Source: Stomorhina lunata (lineage: Eukaryota > Arthropoda > Insecta > Diptera > Rhiniidae). From it: a DNA stretch of 64,000 bases. Location of the stretch: contig OW121743.1 of assembly GCA_933228675.1 (NCBI GenBank), positions 112,827,781 to 112,891,780 on the forward strand. The letters run 5' to 3'. The position numbers and the translations under genes are program-made. Each line of letters opens with the position of its first letter. Positions within the stretch are counted from its first letter, which is position 1. Below, one piece after another: positions 24,947-36,897 of the stretch. The notes under the pieces are model-generated. The model was not told where the DNA came from and searched no databases. It was given only the letters and a program-made list of their open reading frames with translations.

Positions 24947-25179
24947 CGAACGCAGGCATAATTTAATGATTTTCTTAGTATTCGTACCTTCAATGGTCTT
25001 GTGTTTTCGTGCTTAAATATAATTTCTTTTTCTATTGACAAATTTTGACCGATTATTTTCAATTCCCTGGTTTAATCCGATCATTTGCTGACAGAGAGTT
25101 TACACTGTTTACCCAAACTTAAAAATTTTATAATATTTAGACGTTTTCCTTTAATTCCACCATATATTGACCGTCAATC

Positions 25180-25495
25180 AGGGCCCAAATTACCGTATTC
25201 GATGTCGATCAATATTTTAGATATTTTCACAACATTTGTATAGCATACTTTAAGGATAATCAAAATTATTTAAAATATGATCAGTTTACTTTATTTTTTG
25301 TAGTTATTTGGCAAAAGATGACCAGTAGTAAAAGTGTCTTAACTGAACTATATGTTTTTAAAAACGAATCAAAATGTATACCAAATTTCAATAAACTTCT
25401 TGCATCGAAGTATCTTTGAATTTCCCTGAAGTATACTTCACAATATTTGCTTAAAAGTCTGAGTTTTCGATATCGAATGCGGTAATTTGGCCCCT
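25180..25495. mobile_element. MITE family M, copy 4 (inverted orientation)
   Basis: The ends are AGGGCCCAAATTACCG and CGGTAATTTGGCCCCT, the best preserved pair in the window. Inner arms contain TTTGTATAGCATACTTTAAG and AAGTATACTTCACAATATTT. It is 316 bp, noncoding, and directly adjoins the mariner relic on its right. Confidence 0.85.
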
Positions 25496-25504
25496 GGTCT
25501 TGGT

Positions 25505-25780
25505 CATCGTTCCAGTTTATTTGATGCTCTCTGTTTGGTGGTTAATGCCCAGAGGGTCCACGATGTCCGGGTAACTTACATACTGGTCTGTCTTGAACAT
25601 GTCCAAAATTTCGTCTTATTTGTCAGTAAGAGTTTGGTCGGAGCCTCGCAAATTTTTCGCATCCAAATTTAAACCACGAAAGCGTTCAAGTTAACAACTT
25701 ACGGTACGATTACTTAGATCATTTTCGCGTTAAATGACACAGACTTGCCTGCGTCTTTTGGATGCATTGTGGCCTATTAA
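25505..25780 (-). pseudogene. Mariner-like transposase N-terminal relic
   Basis: Read on the minus strand in a single frame, the segment gives the N-terminal DNA-binding region of a mariner transposase: GHNAS near the start, then SNRTVS, LERF, LDAKNLRGSD (the usual R-x-G-R-P position is degraded), EILDMFKTDQYVSYPDI and LGINHQT, the second helix-turn-helix. At least four stop codons interrupt it. The catalytic D,D(34)D domain is absent. The family's normal length is about 340-350 residues, so this is a short dead fragment. The GC content is visibly higher than its surroundings, in keeping with an inserted gene. Confidence 0.75.
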
Positions 25781-25789
25781 ATATTAAAT

Positions 25790-26995
25790 TATCATATGAC
25801 GTATTTTTTACAAAATTTTAGTAATTTTCAAAAGCTTATAACTTTTAACCTAACCAACGAACAACATGGTGATGGTTTATGAGCCTTTAAAACTGTTTAT
25901 TGTTATAAAATGTAGGTATAATAGAGCGGCTCGCCTTCAATACAAAAAGAAATATAGATCTTACAGAGCCGTAATCACCGATATACAAAGTGTTCCTACT
26001 AATAATGGAGACACATAAAGGGCACTATTTGTAGGTGTGGCAAAAAAATATAATTATTTTTACATCTTATTCACTGACAACTGTTTTTTCGAACCACTCT
26101 TATGCATAATTTACTTTGGACCTCCTAAAAGTATACTTTAGAATTTTTTTCAAATGATTTTTTACTTATAGTCCCAACTACATAAATCAGTTTTAGATAA
26201 TCTAAGGACACAATTCGCGCTAAAAGACTGTGCAAGCAATTTTTACACATAATTTCCCAAAACTTGAGTTTTTTTGAGTTATACCACTTTTTAAAAAAAT
26301 CATCAATATAAACATTATCTTTAAAATATACATATATTTTTTTTTTCCACGCTCTCTTTCATTCATCTCATTTTAATTTATGTTTTATATGATTTTGTTA
26401 TTTCATTACATTAATATTGTTAAAAGAAAGAAAAAAAAGTTGTTGAAAAAAAAAGAAAAAACTCAAATAAAAAAATTATATATTTCATAATATTTTATTT
26501 CATAGCTATTCACTGCAAAGCAGGACTTTCATCTTTTAAGTTGATGATAAGGATGAAGAGTGAGTGGAAATATGATTTCCGTTGAGGGATATACAATAAT
26601 ATGATGCCATAACTATAGTCATGGCATATAGCTTATATAAGCTGAAAAATATTAATCAAATAAATGATCATGCTCCAAATCTTTTATAGTTTATAAATTT
26701 TTCAATTTCTTAATAGACAATCATTTAATAAGTAGAGGGCAGTTGAATGTTTGTGTAAACAGCAATGATTTATAAATTTACTCAAAAGTATATGTTCTTC
26801 AGTTTTTAAAACAAACAAAAAACTATTAAATTTGTATCAATAAACTCTTATTTATCCCACTTAATTTGCGTAAACTCTGAGTTATTGGCTTGTATTTAAA
26901 GGTTTACATTTGTGATGCCATTGCCAACATAAGACCCCATACTATACCCCCCCATACACAAAAAGGGATGGAAAATTGACCTATCAGTGCATTAT
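25790..26995. other. AT-rich DNA, no gene recognised
   Basis: No coding or repeat structure beyond simple A/T runs is recognised. Confidence 0.4.
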
Positions 26996-26999
26996 TAGC

Positions 27000-29400
27000 T
27001 TAGCTTATAGAAAAATTTTTAATAAAAAAATTTACTATAGAAAACTTTTTGATAAAAAAAATGTTCCATAGAAAAAATGTCTGATAAAAAAATTTTCAAT
27101 GGAAAAAAAATTGATACAAAAATGCTCTATAGAAAAATTTTTGATAAAGAAATATTGTATAGAAAAAATTTTGATAAACAAATTTTCTGTAGAAAAATTT
27201 TTGATTTTTGTTAAAAAACATTTTTGAAAAATTTCCTACTGAAATAAGAAGGTTTTGAAAATTTTCCTATAAAAACAACAAAAAAATATAAAATTTTTGA
27301 AAAATTTCATAATGTTTTGAAAAATTTCCTAAAAAAACAAAAAAAAAATCGAAAATTTTTGAAAAATTTTATACAAAAATAAGAAATTTTTTAAAAACTT
27401 CCTATAAAAATAAGAAATTTTTGAAAAATTTCCTATAAAAGTAATAAATTTTTGAAAAATTTCCTATAAAAATAAGAAATTTTTGAAAAATTTCCTATAA
27501 AAATAGGAAATTTTTGAAAAATTTCCTATAAAAATAAGAAATTTTTGAAAAATTTCCTATAAAAATAAGAAATTTGTGAAAAATTTCCTATAAAAATAAG
27601 AAATTTTTGAAAAATTTCCTCTAAAAATAAGAAATTTTTTAAAAATTTCCTATAAAAATAAGAAATTTTTAACAAATTTAATTTAAAAATAAGAATTTTT
27701 TTAAAAATTTCCTATAAAAATAAGAAATTTTTGAAAAATTTCCAATAAAAGTAAGAAGTTTTTTAAAAATTTCCTATAAAAATATGAAATTTTTGAAAAA
27801 TTTCCTATAAAAATAAGAATTTTTTTTAAAGTTTCCTATAAAAATAAGAAATTTTTTAAGAATTTCCTATAGGAATAAGAAATTTTTGAAAAATAAGAAA
27901 TTTTTGAAAAAATTCCTATAAAAGTAAGAATTTTTTTAAAAATTTCCTATGAAAATAAGAATTTTTTTTAAAGTTTCCTATAAAAATAAGAAATTTTTTA
28001 AGAATTTCCTATAGGAATAAGAAATTTTTGAAAAATAAGAAATTTTTAAAAAAATTCCTATAAAAGTAAGAAATTTTTTAAAAATTTCCTATGAAAATAA
28101 GAAATTTTTGAAAAATTTCCTATAAAAATAAGAAATTTTTGAAAAATTTCATAAAAAAATCAGAAAGTTTTAAAAAATGTCCTATACAATTTTTGAAAAA
28201 TTTCCAATAAAAATAAAAAATTTTTGAAAAATTTCCAATAAAAATAAAAAATTTTTGAAAAATTTTCTATAAAAATAAGAAAATTTTGAAAAATTTCCTT
28301 TAAACATAAGAAATTTTTGAAAATCTTCCTATAAAAATATGAAATTTTTGAAATATTTCCTATCAAAATAAGAAATTTTTAAAAAATTTCTTATAAAATA
28401 AGAAACTTTTGAAAATTTTCCTATAAAAATAAGAAATTTTTGAAATATTTTCTATAAAAATAAAAAAAAAAATTTGACAAATTTCTTGTAAAAATAAGAA
28501 ATTTTTGAAAAATTTCCTATACAAATAGGAGATTTTTGAAAAATTTCCTATAAAAATAAGAAATTTTTGAAAAACTTTTGAAAAATATCCTATAAAAATA
28601 AGACATTTTTGAAAAACTTTTGAAAAATTTCCTATAAAAATAAGAAATTTTTGAAGAATTTCCTATAAAAACAAGAAATTTTTTAAAAATTTCTGATTTT
28701 TATATAAAAATAAGAAAGTTTTGAAAATTTTCATATAAGAATAAAAAATTTTTGAAAAATTTGCTATAAAAATAAGAAATTTTTGAAAAATTGGCTATAA
28801 GAATTAGAAATTTTTGAAAAATTTCCGATAAGAATAGGAAACTTTTGAAAAATTTCCTATAAAAATAAGAAATTTTTGAAATATTTCCTATAAAAATAAG
28901 AAATTTTCTTACAAAAATGGGAAATTTTTTAAAAGGTTCCTATAAAAATAAGAAATTTTTAAAAATTTTCCTATAAAAATAAGAAATCTTTGAAATATTT
29001 CCTATAAAAATAAGAAATTTTTAAAAAATTTCATACAAAAATAAGAAAGTTTTAAAAAATGTCCTATATCATTTTTGAAAAATTTCCTATAAAAATAAGA
29101 AATTTTCCTTAGAAAAATGTTTGATAAAAAACAAATATAGAAAAATTTAATATTAAAAAAAATTTTCTATAGAAAAATTAAAAAAAAAAAATTCTATAGA
29201 AAAATTTTTAATAAAAAAATTTTGTATAAAAAATTTTTGATAAAAAATTTTTCTAAAGAAAAATTTTTGATAAGACATTTTTCTATAGAAACATTTTTGA
29301 TAAAAAAAAATTTCTATAGAAAAAATTTTTATAAATAAAATGTGCTATAAAAAATTTTTGATAAAGAAATTTTCTATAAAAAAATTTTTAATAAAAAATT
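27000..29400. repeat. Minisatellite arrays F, G and H
   Basis: 27000-27230 and 29100-29400 are CTATAG/GAT-type units. Between them, 27240-29100 is a ~31 bp unit reading GAAAAATTTCCTATAAAAAT then AAGAAATTTTT. The G unit is in the opposite orientation to the arrays at 31290-33010 and 34640-38560. Confidence 0.9.
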
Positions 29401-29464
29401 GTTTAGTTCTGCTGTCGTTATGCCTACGACTGCTTATATGTATATACAATGCATTTAGATTTAT

Positions 29465-29550
29465 AAATTTTCCTGAAAGTATACTACACGAATGCTTCTG
29501 AAATATCTTACATTTCGGTCGATATCGAATGCGGCGATTTTTCCTCCATT
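29465..29550. mobile_element. MITE family M, right-end fragment
   Basis: CTGAAAGTATACTACACGAA and GGTCGATATCGAATGCGGCG match the inner arm and terminus of family M. The other end is not present; array H lies about 60 bp to the left. Confidence 0.65.
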
Positions 29551-30632
29551 TTGTTTGTGATAATGGTTTTCATCAAATTTGTGTAGATAAATAAAGACTA
29601 TTTAATTTTTGTCTTAATTCAAATGGAGGGATTACTATACTTTAAGTTTTCTTATTAAAAAATTTTGTTAATAAATGTGTATATGAAACAACAATTACAC
29701 TTTTAATAAAGTTAATTAACAAAAATTGCTAAAGAAACACCTTCGTTTCATTCGAAAAAAAAACTTCTTTAAAAATCCCTTTGCCTTTTAATTTTTACTC
29801 ATCTTAAGGCAAAAAAATTAACGAACACTTGATTATTACAAGCAATTTAGAACATTAAAAAATACTTACAGACAGACACTTTTAAACCGAAACCTAAGAG
29901 ATGAAAACAAGTTTTAGGCTGTTTTAACATCTTTTGTGCCCTTTTACTTTCCATGGCATTATCATTATTATTTTTATTATAAGAAAATGTTTTCCTTTCC
30001 TAATATTCACCTTTTTAATATAAATTTATGTTCTCTTTTGTTGTTTTTTAACAACAAAAAAAGTTAAATGTATCTAATTATCTTAATTAATTTATGCGCT
30101 GAAAACAATTTTCTTTTGCATTTTTTTTTTTTTTTTTAGAAAAAACTTTGTATTGTTACAGTGCAACAAAAAAAATTGAAGGAAATTGTTAACTTTATTT
30201 AACTTTTTTATGTGTTTCATGTTTTTTTCTTTGTATATGTGTCTTTTGTTACAAGTAATCGTTTTTTGTTTCTTCTCTTCAGTTCTGAGTTTTTTATTCT
30301 ACTCTTATTATTTTTTACAGATTTTTTTTATTCATGACTCTATCATAACTTTAGACTCATTTTCATAATGTTATAATTTTGTTTTCATTTTCATAATAGA
30401 ACATTATAATTTAAACACTTAAAAAGAAAAGAAAAGTGCAGAATATATTTTGAACTAACTTAAGTTAAGCAAAATGTATTTTAAATGAGACGTTTTTAGT
30501 GAACTTGGTACAGTGGATAGAATACTCGAAATAAATAATCATGTTTTAGGAAATTTTTAAAAATGTAATATTTAAAAAAAAAAATTAATTTCTTAATTCT
30601 GTAGCAAATTTTTCAAAAAATCTTTAAAAACG
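29551..30632. other. AT-rich DNA, no gene recognised
   Basis: T-rich open frames such as 30186-30368 are compositional. Nothing else is supported. Confidence 0.4.
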
Positions 30633-31280
30633 AGTAAGAAAGCGCTATAGTCGGTCAAGCCGACCATACGATACCCTTCACCACTAAGGTCAAAGGTGTT
30701 ATTTTTCTTGTATAAAGACAAATATTTGCTAAATTTTGCCATCATACAAACATTTTCTCAAAATGTATATATTCAACCTGTTTCCGTCATTTGGACTTAT
30801 ATGAGAGCTAGGGTCAAATGTGGACCGATTATCTCGAAATTTGGCAAATTGATTACAGTTGTTACAAAAATTATGTATGCAAAAAATCAAAAGCAAAAAC
30901 TCAAAATTTTCATTATCTTTAGATTTACGAGCGTTTTTGTGATTTTTTGTCTCATTTAGTGCGTTTTTGAAGAAGAGTTTGTATGGGAGCTATGGTCAAA
31001 GGTGGACCGATTTCAACGAAATTTGACACAGGTTTACATAAGCAGTATCTGTTTTAAAACTATTGATATTTGTGGCCAATATAGCAATTCCGGGAAGTGG
31101 GACCTATGGGAGGTACCATAAATAATGGACCGATTTTGACCAATCTCAATAGCCATGGTCCCATTATCAAAAAAATTATCTGTGCCAAATTTCATCAATT
31201 ATCTTTAGAATTGCGACCTGTAGTTTGATTACAAGGTTTACATGGGGGTCCAGCCAGCCAGACGGACGGACGGAAACTTC
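30633..31280 (+). mobile_element. DINE-like interspersed element, cut at its GACG tract
   Basis: It starts GAGTAAGAAAGCGCTATAG with a hairpin (GTCGG...CCGAC) and ATACCCTTCACC, contains GTATGGGAGCTATGGTCAAA and ACCGATTTCAACGAAATTTG modules, and ends CCAGCCAGACGGACGGACGG. The normal continuation (ACATCGTTAAATCG-like, then a TATACCC end) is missing; a minisatellite array follows at once. Confidence 0.7.
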
Positions 31281-31289
31281 TAATTTTTA

Positions 31290-33010
31290 GAAGAAATATC
31301 TCAAATTTTTTTTATTTATATATTAACTTTTTCAAAAATATCTTATTTTTAAGGGAAATTTTTTAGAAATTTAATATTTTTTGAGATAATTTTGAAAAAT
31401 TTCCTATTTAAAAAAAAAACTTTTCAAAAATTTCTTATTTATTTTTAGGAAATATTTCAGCAATTTATTATTTTTATAGGAAATTTTTCAAAAATATGCT
31501 ATTTTAACAAAAAATTTCTCAATAATTTTATAGGAAATTTTTCAAAAATTTCCTATTTTTATAGGAAATTTTTCAAAATTTTCTTTCTTTTGTAAGAATA
31601 TTATCAAAAATTTCTTATTTTTATAGGAAATTTTTTAAAAATTTGCTATTTTTATGAAAAATTATTAAAAAATTTCTTATTTTTATAAGTAATTTTTAAA
31701 AAAATTTCCTATTTTTATAGGAAGTTTTTCAAAATTTCCTATTTAGTGGAACATTTTTCAAAAATTTCCTATTTTTATAAGAAATTTTTCAAAAATTTCT
31801 TATTTTTATAAGAAATTTTTCAAAAATTTCCAATTTTTATAGGAAATTTTTCAAAAATTTTATATTTTTATAGAATTTTTCAAAAATTTTATATTTTTAT
31901 AGAATTTTTCAAAAATTTTATATTTTTATAGAATTTTTCAAAAATTTTATATTTATAAAAAAAAAATGCTAAAAAATTTTTTATTTTTATAGTTAATTTT
32001 TTAATAATTTCTTCTTTTTATAGGAAGTTTTTCAAAAAAAAATTACTTTTATTGGAAATTTTTTAAAAATTTTTTATTTTTATAAAAAAATTTTCAAAAT
32101 TTTTCAAAAAATGTTATTTTTATACGAAATTTTTAAAAATTTCTTTTTTGTATAGAAAATTCTTTAAAAATTTCTTATTTTTATAGGAAATGTTTAAAAA
32201 ATTTCTTATTTTTATAAAAATTTTTCAAAAATTTCTTATTTTTATAGCACTTTTATTAAAACGAATCCTTATTTTTACATGAAATTTTTAAAAAATTTTT
32301 AATTTTTATAGGAAATCTTTCAAAAATTTCCTATTTTTATAAAAAAAAAATTAAAAATTTTTTATTTTTATAGAAATTTTTAAAAAATTTTTTGTTTTTA
32401 TACGAAATTTTTCAAAAAGTTCTTACTTTTATAGGAAAATTTTCAAAATTTTCTTATTTTTATTGTAAATTTTTCAAAAATTTCTTACTTTTATAGGAAA
32501 ATTTTAAAAAACTACTGATTTTTATTGAATTTTTTTTTAATTTCTTATTTTTATAGGAAATATTTAAAAAATTTCTTATTTTTATAGGAAAAATTTTAAA
32601 AATTTCTTATTTTTATAGGAAATTTTTCAAAAATTTCTTATTTTTATAGGAAATGTTTAAAAAATTTCTTATTTTTATAAGAAATTTTTTTACAAATTTT
32701 TTATTTTTATAAGAAATTTTTCAAAAATTTCTTATTTTTATAAGAAATTTTTCAAAAATTTCCTATTTTTCAAAAATTTCTTATTTTTATAAGGATATTT
32801 ATAGGATATTTTTCAAGAATTTTTTATTTTTATAGGAAATTTTTTAACAATTATATATAAAATTTTTCAAAAATTTCTTATTTTTATACGAAATTTTTAA
32901 AAAATGTATTAATTTTATGGACAATTTTTGAAAAATTTAAAATTTTTAAAAAATTTAAAAGTTTTTTTCAAAAATTTCTATTTTTATGGGAAATTTTCCA
33001 AAAATATTTT
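31290..33010. repeat. Minisatellite array I (TTTTTATAGGAAATTTTTC type)
   Basis: Units of about 31 bp read TTTTTATAGGAAATTTTTCA followed by AAAATTTCTTA. They are the reverse complement of array G units. Many one-base variants occur and no long homogeneous block is seen. At 33014-33070 it is followed by a MITE M inner-arm fragment (TTATCCTAAAAGTATGC). Confidence 0.9.
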
Positions 33011-33070
33011 ATAGACTATTTAGATTATCCTAAAAGTATGCAGCACAAATGTTACTGAAATATATTAGTG

Positions 33071-34635
33071 AATCCAGAATTTCTTTCAGTGCATTTAATA
33101 ACCGATTATAAAACTGTTTTCCTAACTTCTTTGTTTGTTAATCAGTTTTTTTTTTTATAATTCTTCAGTAAACAAGCAACGTTTTGTTGAAAATATCTTT
33201 ATTCTTTTTTGTTAAACTTTTTAATTTTTTGTTGTTATTTTTGATTGTTTATTCTAAGGGGAGATTTAAAGTTAAAGACAAAAACAGCAAGAGCTACTGC
33301 CGCTTAACTCATCCTTTTCCTTTTCCGTTATTTCGTTTCCCTCTCAGTTCAGTTCATGAGTATGTTTATATTTTTTTAATAATTCTATCATAAACTTTAT
33401 AAATTATTAAGTATCTTCATTTTTTTAATTTTGTTATTCTTTTTGCTTAAACAAACAAAAAATTCACTGAACTGAACCTGTAGCCTGTTAATGTTAGACT
33501 TCTCCTACTCCTTCTGACATTATTGTGCATTTAATTTTTGTTTTTGTTGTCTTGCTGAATGCGTGAGTGTGTGTGTTCATTTTTAGTTTCCGGTTTTGTA
33601 TGTTTTTTGCGCCATTTTTATATTATTTTTAATAACTTTGTGTATTAAGCCATAAAGATTTGTATGCTTATGTTCAGCTATTACAATTTAATAAGCTATA
33701 AAAAGACTCTGCCTGATTTTATTTTCTATTCAGGTTTCTGCCTTTTCTTCAGGACTTTTCACTGGCTGAGTTCCCTGGGTAACAGATTGTTTGGCTTAAT
33801 GTGGCTCAAAATTGTTGTTGGTTATAAAAATACGATTTGAAAGTTGTTATCATAAAAATATATAGGTTTACTTAAACATAATAATATTTTAAGTTTTATT
33901 TCTTAATAAATGCTTAAATGTCTTATAATACAGACATAAAATTGATGTACCAAAAAATTACTTTTTACTTAAAGAAACAATTTTTCTAGTTATTTTACAG
34001 AGTTTCTTTAATTAATTTAGTGGTCGAAACTTCTTTAATATTCCTTCGTTATTACATTTTATTAGAATAACCACAATTTTTAATACCTGAAGATATTTTT
34101 ATAAGTTATCTCATTAGTTCCTACCATTTTTTCATATTTGTTCAAAATCATTAACGACAACTTGACCTTTGGCCTTAAAATCAATCCTACATTTCTCTTT
34201 ATAATTTTATCATATTTTGAAAGTCTTCAAAATATCCTTATTAGACCCTAAAAGTTTTATTATATTTAATATTTCCTTAGAACCTCCTTTTATAACCTAA
34301 AATTTTTTTTAGTACTTTTTTATTTGTTTTTTATTACTCAGAAAAAAATGGACAGAAATCAAAGTGAAAATTTATTACAAAAGTTAATATGTTTTTAATA
34401 TTTTTAAATAGACATTTTCTTTAGAATTAAATCACGTTTTATCTCCTACCTCCATTTTGGGTGTAAAATATTTTAAGGAATTCTTTAAAAAAAGAAGCAA
34501 AAAATTTAATTGTAATTTCCTATGCCACAAAAAGTCTTTAATGCATCAAGTCTAAAAATAAAAAAATAAGGGTACATTTTGTAAGCATTAATTTGGAGCA
34601 CCTTAAACCTCAATTTCAAAATTATCGCAAAATGT
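33071..34635. other. AT-rich DNA, no gene recognised
   Basis: A short GC-richer patch at 33730-33780 has two TTCAG acceptor-like sites and a CTGGGTAAC donor-like site around 26 bases, but this is too short to call an exon. Nothing else is recognised. Confidence 0.4.
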
Positions 34636-34639
34636 TTTC

Positions 34640-35350
34640 TATTTTCATAGGAAATTTTTTAAAAGTTTCTTAGTTTTTCAAAAATTTCCTTTTTTTATAG
34701 AAAATTATTAAAATATTTCCTATTTTTATAGGATATCTTTAAAAATTTAAAATTTTTATATTATATTTTCAAAAATTTCCTATTTTTATAGTAAATTTTA
34801 AAAAATTTCTTTTTTTTAATATTTTCAAAAATTTCCTATTTTTATAGGAATTTTTTCAAAAATTTCCTATTTTTATAGGAATTTTTTCAAAAATTTCCTA
34901 TTTTTATAGGAAATTTTTCAAAAAATTCCTATTTTTATGGGAAATTTTTCAAAAATTTCCTATTTTTATAGGAAATTTTTCAAAAATTTCCCATTTTGAT
35001 AGGAATTTTTTCAAAAATTTCCTTTTTATATATGAAATTTTTCAAAAATTTTCTATTTTTAAAGGAAATTTTTTCAAAAATTTCCTTTTTTTATAGGAAT
35101 TTTTTTTAAAAATTTCCCAATTTTGTAGGAAATTTTTTAAAAATTTCTTATTTTGATAGGAAATTTTTCAAAAATTTCCTATTTTTATAGGAAATTTTTC
35201 AAAAATTTCCTATTTTTATAGGAAATTTTTCAAAAATTTCCTATTTTTATAGGAAATTTTTCAAAAATTTCCTATTTTTATAAGAATTTTTTCAAAAATT
35301 TCCTATTTTTAAAGTAATTTTTTTCAAAAAGTTCCTATTTTTATAGGAAA
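34640..35350. repeat. Minisatellite array J, left part
   Basis: Homogeneous ~31 bp units (TTTTTATAGGAAATTTTTCA plus AAAATTTCCTA), especially 35150-35290. The array is interrupted at 35350/35351 by the long-TIR transposon and resumes at 37211 in the same orientation. Confidence 0.93.
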
Positions 35351-35652
35351 CACAGGCCAACATGGTTTTGTTGTCAAAAAGTGGAGGGTCATTTCCGAAG
35401 TAATTTTTTGCGTAGAATCCGAATCCGGGGTCCGAATTGCTCTATCACGTCAGGATTTTGAGATATTTGAGGTTTTTTACCCAAAAAATGGCATTTTTGG
35501 CTACTTTTGAGGTTATGTACAGAAGAGACAAAATTTTTTGGGAGTTTTTTTTTAGTTGCATCTTATAGCACTACTCTTCCTCTTTAATTTAAGAGTCGCA
35601 GAGTTCAATTACGATTTTTCTACACCAAGTTACGTCAATTTGAAATTACGAG
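35351..35652 (+). repeat. Left terminal inverted repeat
   Basis: It pairs with 36898-37210. The inner boundary is at AAATTACGAG. Confidence 0.9.
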
Positions 35653-35690
35653 CGGGTGTCCCTTCGCCAATATTAAAACATGTTTTCTTT

Positions 35691-35932
35691 TTAATTTTGC
35701 CCCGTCTCACTTTGGAATTCCTTTAAGCATACATTTCTTTAGTGTGAATCATTTAGTATAATTTTTCCCCGTCTTATTGATATACAATTTAATTTTTTTT
35801 TTTTAATTTTATTTTAAATTTTAATTTTAATTTTAATTTTGCCCCGTCTCACTTTGGAATTCCTTTAAGCATACATTTCTTTAGTGTGAATCATTTAGTA
35901 TAATTTTTCCCCGTCTTATTGATATACAATTT
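35691..35932 (+). repeat. Direct duplication, 142 bp period, inside the transposon
   Basis: A 100 bp segment starting TTAATTTTGCCCCGTCTCAC occurs at 35691-35790 and again at 35833-35932, apparently identical. It may be part of the element's subterminal region. Confidence 0.9.
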
Positions 35933-36172
35933 TTTATTATTTGTACAAAAAAGACCATTTGTATTGATTCTGTATTTCTTGTAATCGCAAATAAATCATT
36001 TTTTTAATAACATTTTAAGCAACAATTTACTAGATAGCTCTTAATTGTTCGTTCATGGTGCCTTATTTTTTGGAAAAAATTTTGTGAATATTTGTATTTG
36101 ATCTGTTGGTTAACAACTCGCTGGAGGTATAAAGTATTAAATTAAATATTCTAACTGTTGATCATTTCAATA

Positions 36173-36494
36173 ATGACCTCGCGTAAGTGTTTAAATAATC
36201 CTGACAGCTTTTGCTACATTTGTAGTCGCTTCGTGTTCACAAAAATTGCATTATTTACACTCTCATTTAGAATGGTTTCCAGAAAATCTAGGTGCCGTCA
36301 GCGAAGAGCAAGGTGAGCGATCTCATCAGGACCTCAAAGAAATGGAAAGACGTTATCAGGGTAAATGGTCTCCAACAATGTTAGCGGACTATTGCTGGTG
36401 TCTTCAACGAGATGAGCTAAATGTTCGTCATAAAAGACGGTCTGGGTCAAGATCTTTACTAGATCAAAAAAAAAGATTTCATAAGTTAAACTGA
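36173..36494 (+). pseudogene. Internally deleted transposon-encoded protein, N- and C-terminal pieces
   Basis: An ATG at 36173 opens with NNPDSFCYICSRFVFT, a cysteine-containing N-terminus I associate with a large uncharacterised arthropod protein family. At about 36240 the frame shifts and the sequence jumps to the C-terminal segment LHYLHSHLEWFPENLG, VSEEQGERSHQDLKEMERRY, QGKWSPTMLADYCW and a basic tail ending at TGA (36492-36494). In that family, as I recall it, these two parts are separated by several hundred residues, so the middle has been deleted and the copy is nonautonomous. Placing the family as the element's transposase is inference from its position between the TIRs. Confidence 0.6.
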
Positions 36495-36897
36495 AATAGT
36501 TTCTAATCGTGAGAGGCGAGGGGACTCACGTAATGCTAAATGTAAAAAAAAGTTTAACTTGAAATGCACTTGAAGATCAAGCTGAAGGTCAAATTCAATG
36601 TCACGATACCTGTGTAAATATAAATTACTATAATGTATTATGTTTATCGTAACAACAAAACTTATTAGATAGCAGAAAATGAAAATATGTTTCATATTTG
36701 CAATGTTTTTTGAAAATTTTTATACGCCATTTTGAATCCGCCATCTTGAATTTGATAATTTTAATATCTCAACTTCATATTCGTAATCAGTAACCCCAAA
36801 AATCCCCAAGTAAAAATTTTGAAGAGAAAATACCCAGTAGACAAATGTCTGCCTCAACGTATTCAATGCAAATGGTCATGCAATTAATAGGACATAT

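Noticed and set aside
24933..24960. tRNA gene or SINE because of GTTCGAGCCCC on the minus strand
   Set aside because: No acceptor stem, anticodon arm or A box could be found; only the hairpin is supportable.
25487..25672. Plus-strand ORF of 61 codons
   Set aside because: It is the antisense shadow of the mariner relic, which makes recognisable sense only on the minus strand.
33730..33780. 26 bp exon between TTCTTCAG and GTAACA
   Set aside because: Too short to judge, no partner exons or protein similarity, and similar chance signals are expected.
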